From contig JAQPZY010001684.1 in assembly GCA_029931535.1 (NCBI GenBank), positions 3,225,001-3,289,000 on the forward strand: 64,000 nucleotides of DNA. The letters run 5' to 3'. The notes below the pieces were generated by a model. It was not told where the DNA came from. It ran no database searches and saw only the letters and a list, made by a program, of their open reading frames with translations. This DNA is from Margaritifera margaritifera. Lineage: Eukaryota > Mollusca > Bivalvia > Unionida > Margaritiferidae. Made by a program: the position numbers and the translations under genes. Positions 26,801 to 40,637 of the stretch are shown piece after piece (the stretch's first letter is position 1; every line of letters begins with the position of its first letter).

Positions 26801-29800
26801 CCACCTACCTCAAGAAATTAATAAAAGAAACAAATTCAAGCCTTATATTGGGATCATTAGGTTTGGAAAGAAAAATTATATTATGGCAATTTACATATAT
26901 GATGATTAAAAATCACGGTAAACTTTTCATTAAATGGCCTCAGTTTCTTTATTGGAAAGAAATTTAATTTATAGCATCAAACTTTTCATATTTTCATGTA
27001 CAAGTACATGTATAAGCAATGTACACAAATTTCTTCAATATAGTGGCACATTATAATTACCTATTTTTATTAAACTGTATAGCAAAATCTCCCATATTCT
27101 GCATTGCTTTGTTCATAATGGTTACTTCCATGAATATTTGATTCTGTTTTCTGGCAAAGGTTCCCATAATTTCCATTCCTTTGCCTTTAGCAGCTGGTAA
27201 CCAGACCTGAAAAATTAAAAGATATCTAGCATTAAAACCTGGAAATATAAAAAATATTTATGAAAAGATGATGAAGCTAAGGGTTCCACCAATTGTCTGA
27301 AAAGAATCAAAATCTGAAGAAAAAAAAAATGATTCCAATACAAATTATGTGCATTCCCCCTCCCCCAGGAAAATTTAAACAGAATAGCCCTTGGCATTAT
27401 CTAATCCCCTTTGTCGGACTTTAAAATATCTACCATGTTTATAACCAGACTATAATGGCAAATAACAATTTGATTAAGGTTATAAAAGTCACATCGTTTT
27501 GGTGACAGTTGGGTTAATATGTTTGTGATTTATTTGGTTTGTATGGAACTTAATTGCAAATCACCACAATCTAGAATATATAGTGCCATTACCAACATAA
27601 ACAAGAGTCTCTTGAAGAGACTGATGCTCTACAGACTGCAAAGATTTTCCAGGAATCCAAAGACGTTTCTAATGTCCTTTTATTCTTTATTCTTTTTAAC
27701 TGCAGAGTTTTGAAACCATCTCTGAAATTCTGGAGAAAGTAAATCTTTTAGTAAATTATGTTTCTTCAAGAATACTTACCTGATCACATTAACGTTAGGA
27801 AATAAACTCCGTTACCTCCTGAATCCAACCCTCCCAGAAAGATGAAAAATGTAGTCTTTCTTGTATATATAACATATAGACAAAGGTAAGAAACTCTTCC
27901 AAATTACCTTCCCTTTCCACCACTAGGTGGCTAACAGTATACTGGATGTTTACCAGTTGAAACTTGAGTGAAACATCAACAAGGATGCTCACATTACACA
28001 GAGGTGTGGCAGTGCTTTATAGTAATCTGATCAGGTGAGTATTCTCTGAGGACATAATTGACTAAATAAATATTTTTTTTTCCTTTTAATACATTCCCCA
28101 ATCACATTAATGTTAGAATAGGTAACAAGAGGTGGAAATGCATGAACATCCAACCTCTAAAACAGGTATCCTTCACGTGAAATATGACTAGTCACTCCCT
28201 ATATGATTGACAAACTGCTCCCGTAACATGATGGCAGCACAACCAATGGTCACATAACACACAATGTCAATACACAAATAATAAAATCTGGGCAAAACCA
28301 GCAAAAAAACCCCTCTAAACCCATGCCTATAAGAAAGGCTGTACTTTTGTTGGCTGGGTCTGGTGGTCATCTGGGCCACAGCCACTGGACCCATCAGATT
28401 CAAATCCCATCTGTGTGACACTAGATCTCTGAGACAGAAACTCATGAAGGTTGACGGATTTAAAATTGTCTCAGATTGAAACAATGTGTTTGAATGCAAG
28501 GCTTGCAAAGATTGCTTGAATCTCATGAGCCGAATTTTTTTTGAGGCGTATCTGGTCTTGTGAGACCTTCGAGTACGCCAAGCATATCACCCACTTCAGC
28601 CAAGACACAAAGGCCAGAGGGATTATATCCTCTTTTTTTTGGCCTTTTCTGGCTGAAAGAGGCGTTGTTGGGTCCCACAACTTTTCTGTGTGTTTCAAAC
28701 AACACTTGAGAGCACACTGCATCTCTCAACTTGTCAAAAAGAGAGAAATCGGACCACCACTTTCTGGTTGTCCACATACAGTAAGCAGTTCTTAGCTATA
28801 AAACTTGATTGCCTCATTAGGACCACAGAACCATTCAATCAGAACTGGCAATAATCTGAGTCCATCGAAATGGCATGCAACTCACTCACCCTGCATGCAG
28901 AAGCCAACATGTTTTGTAAGACATAAGTTTCAATGAGGCTCTGGCTAAAGGCTCAAACTTATCTGAGTTGAGCCACGTCAAAACCCATGAAAGGTACCAC
29001 TTGGGAAACAAGGTGAGTGATCTGGGCCTATTCAAGTCAAAGTTGGTCAGCAAGTCTGATATGTCCTTGTCATGGCCAATATACTTTCTACTATGATGCG
29101 TGAATATGTTGGAAATCATTCAGCTAGCCTTTTCTCCTTAAAACCCCCCAGAGAAATGTGTTAACAAGTTGAGAGACTGAAGCATTTAAAAGGAACAATG
29201 TTGTAGCCCCTGTACCAGTACCTGAAATTAAGCCACTTTAACTTGCAAGCCTTTAAAGCAGAGGGCCTTCTAGCTAACGAGATTCCACGATTAAGTACAA
29301 ATTTCTGTCTACAGAAGGCACTGCTGACATGAGCCAGGTGTGAAGAAGTTTATCCAGGCAGGGATGAAACACCTGTGACCTGTGAGCAAGTTGGGCCCTG
29401 CCAGATTTTCCTGGGGATGTCTATTGCTAGATCGAGCAGATTGTTCACCGAGGACTTGTTTGAGGGGGCTATCAGAACCACTTTGCAGGTCTTGCCCCAT
29501 TTTCTTTGAACAGCATAACCCCAAAACTTGTCCACAGCCCAAGCTTCTGAATCTGGGACAAGAGAGACAAGGTGGACAGTTTGTGGTTCCATCTGATGCC
29601 ACCCAATTCTCCATCTTTAGCTGGCAGGATGTGACTGTTGCTGATGACATGGCTTGAAGAAGTTTAGAAAGAGTCGCCATCATGGTATCCCCCACTACAC
29701 TAGCCATAGATGACATTTTGGATGGACACTCAGAATGTCAATATCCAATGACTTCGACTTCACCCGTGTCTCTCTCTCTTGCACACTTTTGTGCAGCACT

Positions 29801-32800
29801 GTGGACCATGTTCCTCTGACCACAAACTGCAAAGACCACATGATTTTGATGACATGCTTTTTGTGCTGGCGAGGCACGATGTCCTCGCTGACTTTAAAAC
29901 TTGCATTTATCACATTTTGTCACCACTGTATATTTTAAATGGCAATAAACAAAATAAAATAAACAGGAATTAGCAACCTGAAAGTGAGAAATTCAAATTC
30001 AACTAGCATTTAAAACATACACACCTTAAGTATCAATGATACAATGTACAACTTACCAGGTCAGAAAACTGAAGTCCACAAACTGCGAAAAAATATGTTT
30101 AAATATCACCAAAATATAACAGATAAGGTTATCAATGGCTTGCAGAAATCTTAATTAACAATACTCTACTCCACTCTTTGATCGATGAAAACCAAAGATG
30201 TTCTTGATGGATATTGAGAGGTGCAGTGCAATGTTACTCGTACCGAAGAGTGAAAGCTTAAACTGGCAAACATAGAGTATACAGGCAGCCACCAAGTGGT
30301 GGAAAGGGGAGATAATTTGGAAGAGTTCCTTCCCTCGGTCTGTATGCTATACATACATGAAAGATAACATTTTTTGTCTTACCTCGTGGGCTAAGTTATT
30401 TAAGTGGCATCCTTCAAGGTATTCGTCAGATATATCCACAAACTGGGTTTGATGAAAATCCATTCATACTTGCTTGTCTTATCATACTCACAAGAGTCAA
30501 TACCTTTGACTTTAAAATCAATGTCAGAATGCTGACTGGCAACTTGTTCATTGGAATGCAACCAAAAACAAAGTCTGGTCAAAATTCACTTGAATAAAAA
30601 TAATACAAGAATAAATCACTATATTCATGAACTCAGTGAACTGCAAAAATGCAAGCAATGACCTTTGACTCGACTCCAAAGTCAATTAGGTCTAGTTTTC
30701 AAAATTCCTTCAAAAAAGAATGAATCTGTTGTTCGTCATAACTATACCATTTTCATCATAACCAAGTAAATATTGCAAGAAGTGTTTTAGTGAAAACCCC
30801 ATATCAATGCCATCATTACTGCAAGAGGAGTAGTAATAACAAAATTTTCCAGATGATGGCTATTATGATGCCATGTTGGAGGTCAGATGAACACCAGTTT
30901 CATTCAGAGTCAGCTACATATTACTACATAGCTTCAATTTAAATATGAAAAATGCAAGTTGAGATTTTAAGCTATTGCAACTTTTTGTGGGTGCTAAATT
31001 TTCCAATGATATACAACAAATCATAGTAAAACTCCTTAAAGTATGTAAATTCAGCAAAATACACATGCATAATTCCAAAACATAAAATGAAGCATGCTTT
31101 GGCATCGATTTCTTTACTACATGCTGTATAGCATGTATCCTAATAGTGTGGCTATATATGTACCAACAATTCTGACAATACACAGTGGACTAGAGCACAA
31201 TCATTGCATTTTCAATGGGAAGTAGGATATCTCTTTTGTGCCCAACTATTTTTTTCAAATATACAGAAACATTTCTCAGATATCATCTTCATTTAGGTAA
31301 ATCTGTTACTATGTCTCTTCTGATGACTTTCTCTGCCAGTATTTTTTTTGTAAGACAGCTGACTGCAGATATTTGTGTCAAATATTATCCTGACTATCAA
31401 TAAAATCACTGTCCCTAATATGTTCTTGTTCAATCTGGTGAGGCTGGTTGTTTATGAATATTTCATGGTCCAAAACTAAACTTGGATATGTGTGATCTTA
31501 ATTATTTTGGTGCTACATCATAAAGACATTAATGCATTGTACACGGCTAAAACACGGTATTGGTGCTGATAAAGGAATTTTCATGTTATATGCATGAAAT
31601 AGAAAAATTAAACAAGATATGAACCAATTTTAAAGATTGGTAAGCCTGGCATATACCTCTCTTACTTTCCTGAAAATTTCAAGAGGTTAGTGTAACCCAT
31701 TGTTGAGATATGCATGGAAACAAGCTCTAAAAATGGCCATTTTTGAGCGTTATGTAGTCTCACTCGAAAAAAGCTTGAATATAAAATAGAGAATTCTCTA
31801 AATATCATACTGAAATTATGCATTTATTGGTCTGGTTTTATGCGGAATTCTATCCTGCAAATATTGCTTCTTGAATTAAAGAAATCGGTAAAATATTATG
31901 GATTTTATAAGCAAAATACCGTCAGTAGAAGTTTTGTTTCAACACTGAAATTCAAACACTAATCTGTTGTTATATGCCAACATTTTGTACAAAATAACAT
32001 TCATTATAACTTTTATTGACATCTAGAACTCGACTTTATATTATAATAAGTAGTAAAACCATTTAAATCACATGGCTAGCCAAGATATTCGATTGAGAGC
32101 TTGTTCTTTGTCAAACTTTCCAGTTCTAAATTTTGTAGTGTCTGTAACCTTTACAAGTTTATATGGCAATAATTTTGTTGTTTCATTATGGAAAAGTATA
32201 AATCCTACAAAGGCTCATGTGTATCCATGTGATGTCCAAGTTGGCCAAAATTGGTGGTGCTGTATTGTACCATTAAAAAACAGCAACTCAATAAAAAAAG
32301 TTACAGACACTACACAAACAGGTATAAAAATGAAAGATAAAAGTATTGTTCTACTTGTCATTAAAACATTGTTTTTCTCAATAGAAAGTTCCATCTTATG
32401 TGATGTAATGTTGCATCATCTATTTACCTCTGCAGCCAAGAGCAAAAAAGTGATGCAATAACTCTCTTGATTGAATATTGGATCATTCTTGCAGCACTGT
32501 CTGTTTGAGTAATTTACTACAAGACAATGTAACCTGAATTTCTTATCCTAGAAGAAGCTGCCTAATTACTTTTTCTGTTCTTTACCATGGTACATCCCTA
32601 AGACATGGGAAGACGACAAAAGCAAACCTCTGGGAACAACTCTGGTAAGTTTGTATTGAATGGTAAACCACACTCTTAAATTGTAGTGTCTGTAACCAAT
32701 ATCCCCTTTTTATACTATGACTTTATCCCTGTTTTTTTTTAAAAAAATGAAGCCAAATTATGTTTCCTATTACAGTATTGATGTGTAAGGCTAAATTTTG

Positions 32801-35800
32801 ACATATTGTCTGTCTGCAATTTGTAATATTTTGGTATATTTATAGTTTCTTTCATCTAGATTTCTGATAACAGGCAACATTTTCAGTGATTTCTTACAAT
32901 ATGCAATTGAAACTGAGTATTTTTGCATTCCATATCATTAGACTAGTAAATTCAAACAGAAATATTATGAGAATTCAATGAGCTCAGACTTAGTATTGGA
33001 TACATTGCTGATATTGTCAAATGGTTACAGACACTACTAGACATGTGAATTGACCCGACTGTTGTTTACATTATTAAGGAAAGTGTGCAATCATTGTAAA
33101 TGCTAGAACATTGAATAATCATCAGGTTTTATGCTATTTCTTTTTCAATCAGATACTTTTCTTTAAGAATCTACAGGTTATTCCAGTTTGCTTATGTATG
33201 AAAGCATATTGCGTACTCATTACAAGTATGTTTTGTAAAGTCTAAATTTCATCCGTATACATAGAGGAACAAAAATGAGAATGAAGTTGTTTGCTTTTAG
33301 GAAGCAAAGATAAGCCAGAAGAAGATGAACAGAAGATTAAAGCTAGAAGGGAGAAGACGAGGCTAAAGGTACAAGCCTGGAGAAAAAAACAGAGGGAAAA
33401 TAAGGCGAAACATGAGGAGCTAAAAAGGGTTGATAGAGAAAGAAGAAAAGATGCAAGACTACTAAAAAAACAGCAATCACTTTCCGATTCAAATCTTCAA
33501 CAAGAATTAAGAAGGAAAAAACGTGAAGAAATGAAAAGGTATCGCCAGAAAAAGAAAGAAAAAGCAGCCCTGGCAATATCGGTTAATAAGAGTGTTGATT
33601 TAAGAAGTCCGAAAACTGCTGAATTAAGTAGAAAGAAGAAAGAAGCTGTGAAATGATGGGAATTTGTGTTGATAGAATTGGTGAGGGTTCTATTGCTATG
33701 GTCATGGACTTTAGTGAGAACTATGGGTGTGTTTTTCAAAGTGAAGTACAATCTGGATTCTTCGACAGGAACCAAGTTACAATACATCCAATCATGTGTT
33801 ACTATACAGAAAAACAGGGAGAAAAAGAATTCAAGATAAAGCATGCCATTATTGGCATCAGTGAAGAAACCAAACATGATGCAGACTTAGCTATCACTTT
33901 TGAGAACAAAGCTATAGAAATTCTGAAGAAGAAAGGTGTGAAAGTAGAGGAGATCCATGAGTGGACAGATGGCTGTGCTGCCCAGTATAAGGGGAAGAAA
34001 GCCTTTGCTGACATAAGTCTGAGGAAAAAGCCATCTGTAACACGAAATTATTTCGAAACATCACATGGAAAGAGTGTTTGCGATGGTCTCGGTGCGACAG
34101 TCAAGAATGCTTGCTACAGAGCTGTAATCAGCAATAGAAAGGTGATAGGTTGTGCAGAAGATGTATATCATTTCTGTACAGAGAAACTGAAAATGGAAAA
34201 TACAGATAATGAAGCTAAAACAGTTTCGAGAAGGGAGTTCATCCTTGTTAAAGATGTTGAGAGAAATAGAGAAGAAACTGATGTGCAAACACTGCAAGGT
34301 ACAAGAAAATTACATGCTGTAAAGTCAGGAAGCAATGATTATGAACTGAGCATAAGAAATCTGAGCTGTTATTGTGAGCAATGCATGAAGGTTGACGGGA
34401 GATGCAACTTCAGCGAAAATGTTAATGCCTGGGAAATGAGAAAGTTAGTACTCAATAAAGATAATTTAAGTCAGAAAGGAAAACAACTTAAAGACAAGAA
34501 TCCATCAACAATAGAAAATAATGACAAGAAAAGAAAACAAGGAAGTAACCAGAAAGATCATAACTCAGCAACAAGCGAAAAGCCTAATAAGAAACGGAAG
34601 TCAACAGAAAGACAAAACATTGTGACAAAGAAGATCAAAGTTGACAAAAAAGCACCAACCAACACAGAGAAACCAATAGAGAAATACCACCCTGGAGAAT
34701 TTGTTGCTGTAGGACTTAAGCCAAAGAAGGGACCTCTAGATGTATACTTAGCAGAAGTAATAGACATTCTTCATACCGAAGTTAGACTTAAATACATGAG
34801 AAAGTCTGGCAACATGTATGTTTGGCCTGAAAAAGATGATTATTCACAAGAGGCTCTAGATGCTATCTTGTACAGGGTAAAAGCTCCACAAATAGTCAAT
34901 GAAAGGGGTCATTTCAAGTTTAATGCAGCTGAATTGTCTAAGCTCAAGTCAAATCTGGAAAAAAATCATAAGCACTTCTATTTGAAATGACAATATAAAG
35001 TCAAGGTTTAATGTGTAGTGTCTGTAACCTTAAGATCAATCACATATGGGTCTGTGTTTGAGTCAGCACCTTGGGTTGAACAATACTTTAGTGACTATGA
35101 TTTATTGAACATTCATTATACTTCAATATTTTACTCTTACAAACACTATTTAGTATTAAACTTTCAAGTGCTATTTACCAGTTCATAATTTTAACACAAG
35201 TATTGGACATATACCTGTTACAATGTGGTTTTATCATTTTATTAACTAATCAACATTCATTTAATGAATAATTCTAGTCAATGTGTTCATGTTGAATTAT
35301 TTTTGAAGTGAATTTTATGGAGATATGTATGGTTCTGCAGCTGTATTGAAATGCTATAGTTTTGTAGTGTCTGTAACCAATTTTATGGACAATGTACTTC
35401 TGACTCTTGTGGAAGTTTGCAATACTTTTGGCCAGTATTAATGATTTTGTTTGTTTAAATATTCTTCTTGGTGTTAGATAAATGCCTAAATAAGATTATT
35501 CTATGTCTTTTATGTTTGTTATGCAAAAGTTTCATGGTTAGGTTTTTTTTCTTAGTGATACCTTTGTCATAGATGTTTTGATTTTGTTATTAAGTTGTTT
35601 ACCACTTCCAGTTATGTTGTTTACTTTAAATGTTGATATCCTGTTACTGATGTTACTGTGAAAAAAAATAAAGTTTTAAAGTTTTCATGCTGTTTTTCTT
35701 GCATGTTATACACCAAGTGTAGTGTCTGTAACTGTTGTTATACCAATGAATTGAAATAATGGTTAAACAAAATCGCATGCATGTTCAAGCTAAATCTAAC

Positions 35801-38800
35801 TTGATCTGACTAGGGGACACCCTAGGGTATATAATGAGCTTCATTGAAATGTTCTATCAAACATTTCAATTTTTTAAGTGAGTGAGACTACTCTCAGCAC
35901 CAATACCGTGTTTTAGCCGACAAGTAAACACATTTTCCTGTAAGCCTACTTTATTATATTTTATGTTATGCCTGCTGCAAACACATTTTCCTGTAAGATG
36001 ACTTTATTATATTTTATGTTATGCCTGCTGCAAACACATTTTCCTGTAAGACAACTTTATTATATTTTATGTTACGCCTGCTGCAAACACATTTTCCTGT
36101 AAGATGACTTTATTATATTTATTTTGTGTCTGCTGCAAACACATTTTCCTGTAAGATGACTTTATTATATTTTATTTTATGTCTGCTGCAAACACATTTT
36201 TCTGTAAGACAACTTTATTATATTTTATGTTACGCCTGCTGCAAACACATTTTCCTGTAAGACGACTTTATTATCTTTTATTTTATGTCTGCTGCAAACA
36301 CATTTTCCTGTAAGACTTTATTATATTTTATGAATGCTGCAAACACATTTTCCTGTAAGACGACTTTATTATATTATATTATATGCCTGCTGCAAACACA
36401 TTTTCCTGTAAGCCGACTTTATTATATTTTATTTTATGTCTGCTGCAAACACATTTTCCTGTAAGCCGACTTTATTATATTTTATTTTATGTCTGCTGCA
36501 AATACATTTTCCTGTAAGACGACTTTATTATATTTTATGTTATGTCTGATGCAAACACATTTTCCTGTAAGCCGATTTTATTATATTTTATGTTATGTCT
36601 GCTGCAAACACATTTTTCTGTAAGCCTACTTTATATTTTATGTTAAAGCCTGCTGCAAACACATTTTCCTGTAAGCAGATTTTATTATATTTTATGTTAC
36701 GCCTGCTGCAAACATAGTTTCCTGGAAGCCAATTTTATTATATTTTATGTTATGCCTGCTGCAAACACATTTTCCTGTAAGCCGACTTTATTATATTTTA
36801 TGTTATGTCAGCTGCAAATACATTTTCCTGTAAGACGACTTTATTATATTTTATGTTATGCCTGCTGCAAAGATTTTTTTCTGTATCCCTACTTTATATT
36901 TTATGTTACGCCTGCTGCAAACACATTTTCCTGTAAGCCGACTTTATTATATTTTATGTCTGCTGCAAACACATTTTCCTGTAAGACGACTTTATTATAT
37001 CTTACGTTATGCCTGCTGCAAACACATTTTCCTGTAAGCCGACTTTATTATATTTTATGTTATGTCTGCTGCAAACACATTTTTCTGTATCCCCACTTTA
37101 TATTTTATGATACGCCTGCTGCAAACACATTTTCCTGTAAGACGACTTTATTATATTTTATGTTATGCCTGCTGCAAACACATTTTCCTGTAAGCCTACT
37201 TTATTATATTTTATGCCTGCTGCAAACACATTTTCCTGTATGCCTACTTTATATTTTATGTTACGCCTGCTGCAAACACATTTTCCTGTAAGCTGACTTT
37301 ATTTTAAATTATATATTTAAACCTGCCCCTCACTATTTCTATTTCAACACTGAAAAGTTTTCCCATTGCTGCTCTACATAAATTATTCACTTTAATGTGT
37401 CTTTCTTTTACTTGAGACAGCTTGAATTTGACTCAAGGACACTCATTAGTTTGACACAGTACCTGATAAACATGTTTGAAGTACCCATATTCTTACCATG
37501 TTATGCTTAAACGATTTAAGTATCACAGTATTATTTGCACATACTTTCAGACATATAGACTTCCAGTCATCATATCTAAATTCTAACTTTGTTACATATA
37601 TAATGTGTTGCATCTTCAGATACCCTGGGTTAAAAACTCAAAGGAAAACCCTCAGGTCTATGAATAATTCATGAAGCGATACAAACTGCTCTGAAAATTC
37701 TAATCCCCAACAAATGCTTAGAGGTGCTATGATGAGATCAGGGAAAATGTTAGCCAATCACACTGGTTATTTACCACACTGGTTATTTACAAGATACTTT
37801 GGTTGGGTGATGCCAACATTTTTGTGAATCGAGAAAAAACCAAATTTTCTTAGCAATAAAATAAATGTTTGGCCGGTTGAATGTAAACTAAGGCCCATGT
37901 ACCCCAGGCTGTGAAATGTAGAATTGTGTAGTTCCCCAGCCCTGGGTATCTGCGGATGAATTTCTGAAATATGTGGAGCTTTCATTTTTGTTCAGTATAC
38001 ATTCATATACACATAAATTATACAGAAACCATCAAAATACCTCCTGTGGTGGTACATAGGATTGTGACTGAGGCATTCCAAATATGTCACCAAGTCCACC
38101 CAACATATCTCCTCCCAATGATGATGACCCCAATAGACTATCCAGCCCTTCTCCAAGCAGATCCATGGCAACTGAACTCTGGATTGGAGTTTGTGAAGTT
38201 GGGCCAGCAGGGGGATACATCTGTTGCATGGTTGGACCCCCCAGGTCCATGTCTAGTAAGTCCCCTATCAGGGAGTCAGCCCCGGGGATGACTGTGGATT
38301 GGGGCTGCTGAGGAGTCTCTGTTGTGGCATTTGCTTCATCCACATTTCCACTGGAAAGGATAGCAGTCATGAATTCATTACACATGTTAACAGCCATGCA
38401 TACAACTTAAAGAAAACTGAAACATGGATTGACTACACACCAATATATAGAAACATTAGTCATTTACCAAACTTTTTTTTTCTTCAAACAAGCACTTTTT
38501 AAAGCAAAACTTTTTGGTCTCAATGTCTGCAGTTGATGATACACCTTGATGCAAAAAATGTCAAAATAAATGTACATTTTCCAGTCAAACCAATGACTGT
38601 CCATTATTTAACAAAACACATGCATTTGTATGTATGATCGTTTTCTGTTTATACATGATGTATGAAATTCTTTCAACCTACACCCATCATTCTAAGGCAA
38701 AAAATGAAATCTTTATGAAATAAAAAATTGTTAAAATGGATAATTCTGCATGATTTTAAAATATTGTTTAAAATGAAGATGCTTTTTCTCCTGGAAAAAG

Positions 38801-40606
38801 AAGCTAATTATAGGCCATGAAGTGGCCTTGAAAAATCCCCGTTTAAGCTAAACTTACGACTGTGATCTTGGTGGAAGAACACGTCTTAATCCAGATTTAC
38901 CCTCCACAAAAGCACTAGGAGGTTTGTGATACACTGAAGCCAGACTTGCTATGTGACATATTAACTCATCCAGCAGTGTTGGTTCAATGAGGTCAGTTTC
39001 TTCAGAAATAAGTGGCTTCTCTGCTAAAACCACCTCCTTGGCAGCAGCAGGGTCAGTGGACAACAAACGCCAGTAGATATATCCCCGATCACGTAGGTCA
39101 GGGTTGTCACTGTCCTATGACATCAAGAATACATTGGAATGTTTAATAAGAAGGTTCTATACTTTGTATTCATCCAAATACAGTGGGACCCCGCTATAAC
39201 CCGGTAGTTGGGAGCCATAGAATCCGACCGGGCTATGAGCCGAACCGTGTTATAAGCAACCATGTACAATACCAACACATTTTTGGATTTAATTGGGGGG
39301 GGGGGGGGGGTACATAAAGACGGGTGCGAAAATGCATGGCACAATTACCATTTTTGATCAATATATATTAAATGAGAAAATCATTTGCTGATATAATATA
39401 TTACTTTATTCAGAAAACCATGCATTGGTACATACACGTGTCTAATTTATATATATACATGTATAATCTATTGCATGAAAAGAATATCAACACCGTGTAC
39501 TCACCAGCGAATCTTGTAACATACATTGAATCCATAATACAAATATTTCCATCGAAAATATCCACACACGGATGTAGAATATTCAATAATTTTGTCACAG
39601 ATCATTATGTGACTAATACAATGAAGAGAAAGTAACAAAAATTACGTAACGGGTGTATGTAATGAATGATGAAAAAGTACATGTATGTCCGACGATTAAT
39701 AAACGGTGTCGCATACATTTTACACCACTACATTTCTCATCTGTTAGTAGTTATTATTTTTTAAAAAACTCTGTGAATCCAGAACCCTCTCTCTTAATTT
39801 TGCTTCATCTTTCTTCCATCCTCGAACTGTCGATTCATCGAGACCTAAATCTTTAGCTACATGCGATTGTTTAACACCGGACTTAATCCTGTCCAATGCT
39901 TCAATCTTTTCTTTAACAGTAAAAGCATTACGTTTGCGTTTCCCATTTTCCATTCTAAATGTATACAAATTAACACTTTTAATCCTATTGGTTTGAAAAT
40001 CTACAGCAAGAATAATAGTCATTAAACAATGGGGGTATATTTGTAGTAAATTTACGACATTATTTACTGGCCAACAGATTGCATAAAACAACACCGCCAA
40101 GCCTTACGCACATGCTGGCGGCTTTGTTTCTTTGATGCTGTATAAATCGTTGCCCTATGATTTGAACAAGTATAGCTCGGTAGTTCACTTTGATGATAAA
40201 CAATGTACTTAAATTAATTGATTTATACATTCTGGTGAGAATCTTTTATCAACCGCCACATTGGCTGCTGCTTAGTTGTGTATGAAATTAAGAGAACATA
40301 TATCGGAGATTATTTGAGCAACGACTGTATTCGGAATGCATTCAAGACAAACAAAGTAGAAACGATGGCTTCATTACTCAGGAATCAGTAATTATAATAT
40401 TGACACTTATGAGCTGTAATTTTTCAACAATAAACAAAGATCAAAGTTCTCAGTAGGCCCAGCAATTGGTTCGTATTTCCGACGTTTATTTTGGCACAAA
40501 AATAGAAGAAATTTGATAATACATTTTCTACACGTTCTTTTTCGCACTGTTTAGACGAATATGAGAATGATAATTAAACTCTTGACGTATTTAGTTTTTT
40601 TCATAC

Positions 40607-40637
<31 letters not shown>

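Larger units (their letters stand above)
31544..35919 (+). mobile_element. 4.4-kb DNA transposon with perfect 26-bp inverted ends
   Basis: The left end (31,544-31,569, beginning CGGCTAAAACACGGTATTGG) is the exact reverse complement of the right end (35,894-35,919) over all 26 bases. ACA flanks both sides (31,541-31,543 and 35,920-35,922), a possible 3-bp target duplication. Inside are a spliced ORF1, a long ORF2, a poly(A) signal at about 35,669 and seven copies of a 14-15-bp motif GTAGTGTCTGTAAC. A second pair of inverted motifs, GTAGTCTCACTC (about 31,753) and GAGTGAGACTAC (about 35,880), lies inside the ends. The superfamily is not recognised with certainty. A 3-bp duplication with subterminal repeats recalls CACTA/EnSpm and Zator, but the ends do not start CACT. 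Confidence 0.85.

Noticed and set aside
32072..32461. 129-codon frame inside the 4.4-kb transposon, upstream of ORF1
   Set aside because: It overlaps two subterminal motif copies, lacks recognisable domains and is AT-driven; treated as 5' non-coding sequence.
33343..33877. Minus-strand Phe-rich frames opposite ORF1/ORF2
   Set aside because: Shadows of the lysine-rich coding strand (AAG/AAA read as CTT/TTT).
36752..37291. 179-codon open frame rich in [17 protein letters not shown] repeats
   Set aside because: It lies wholly inside the 53-bp minisatellite; the repetition of the peptide only mirrors the DNA repeat.
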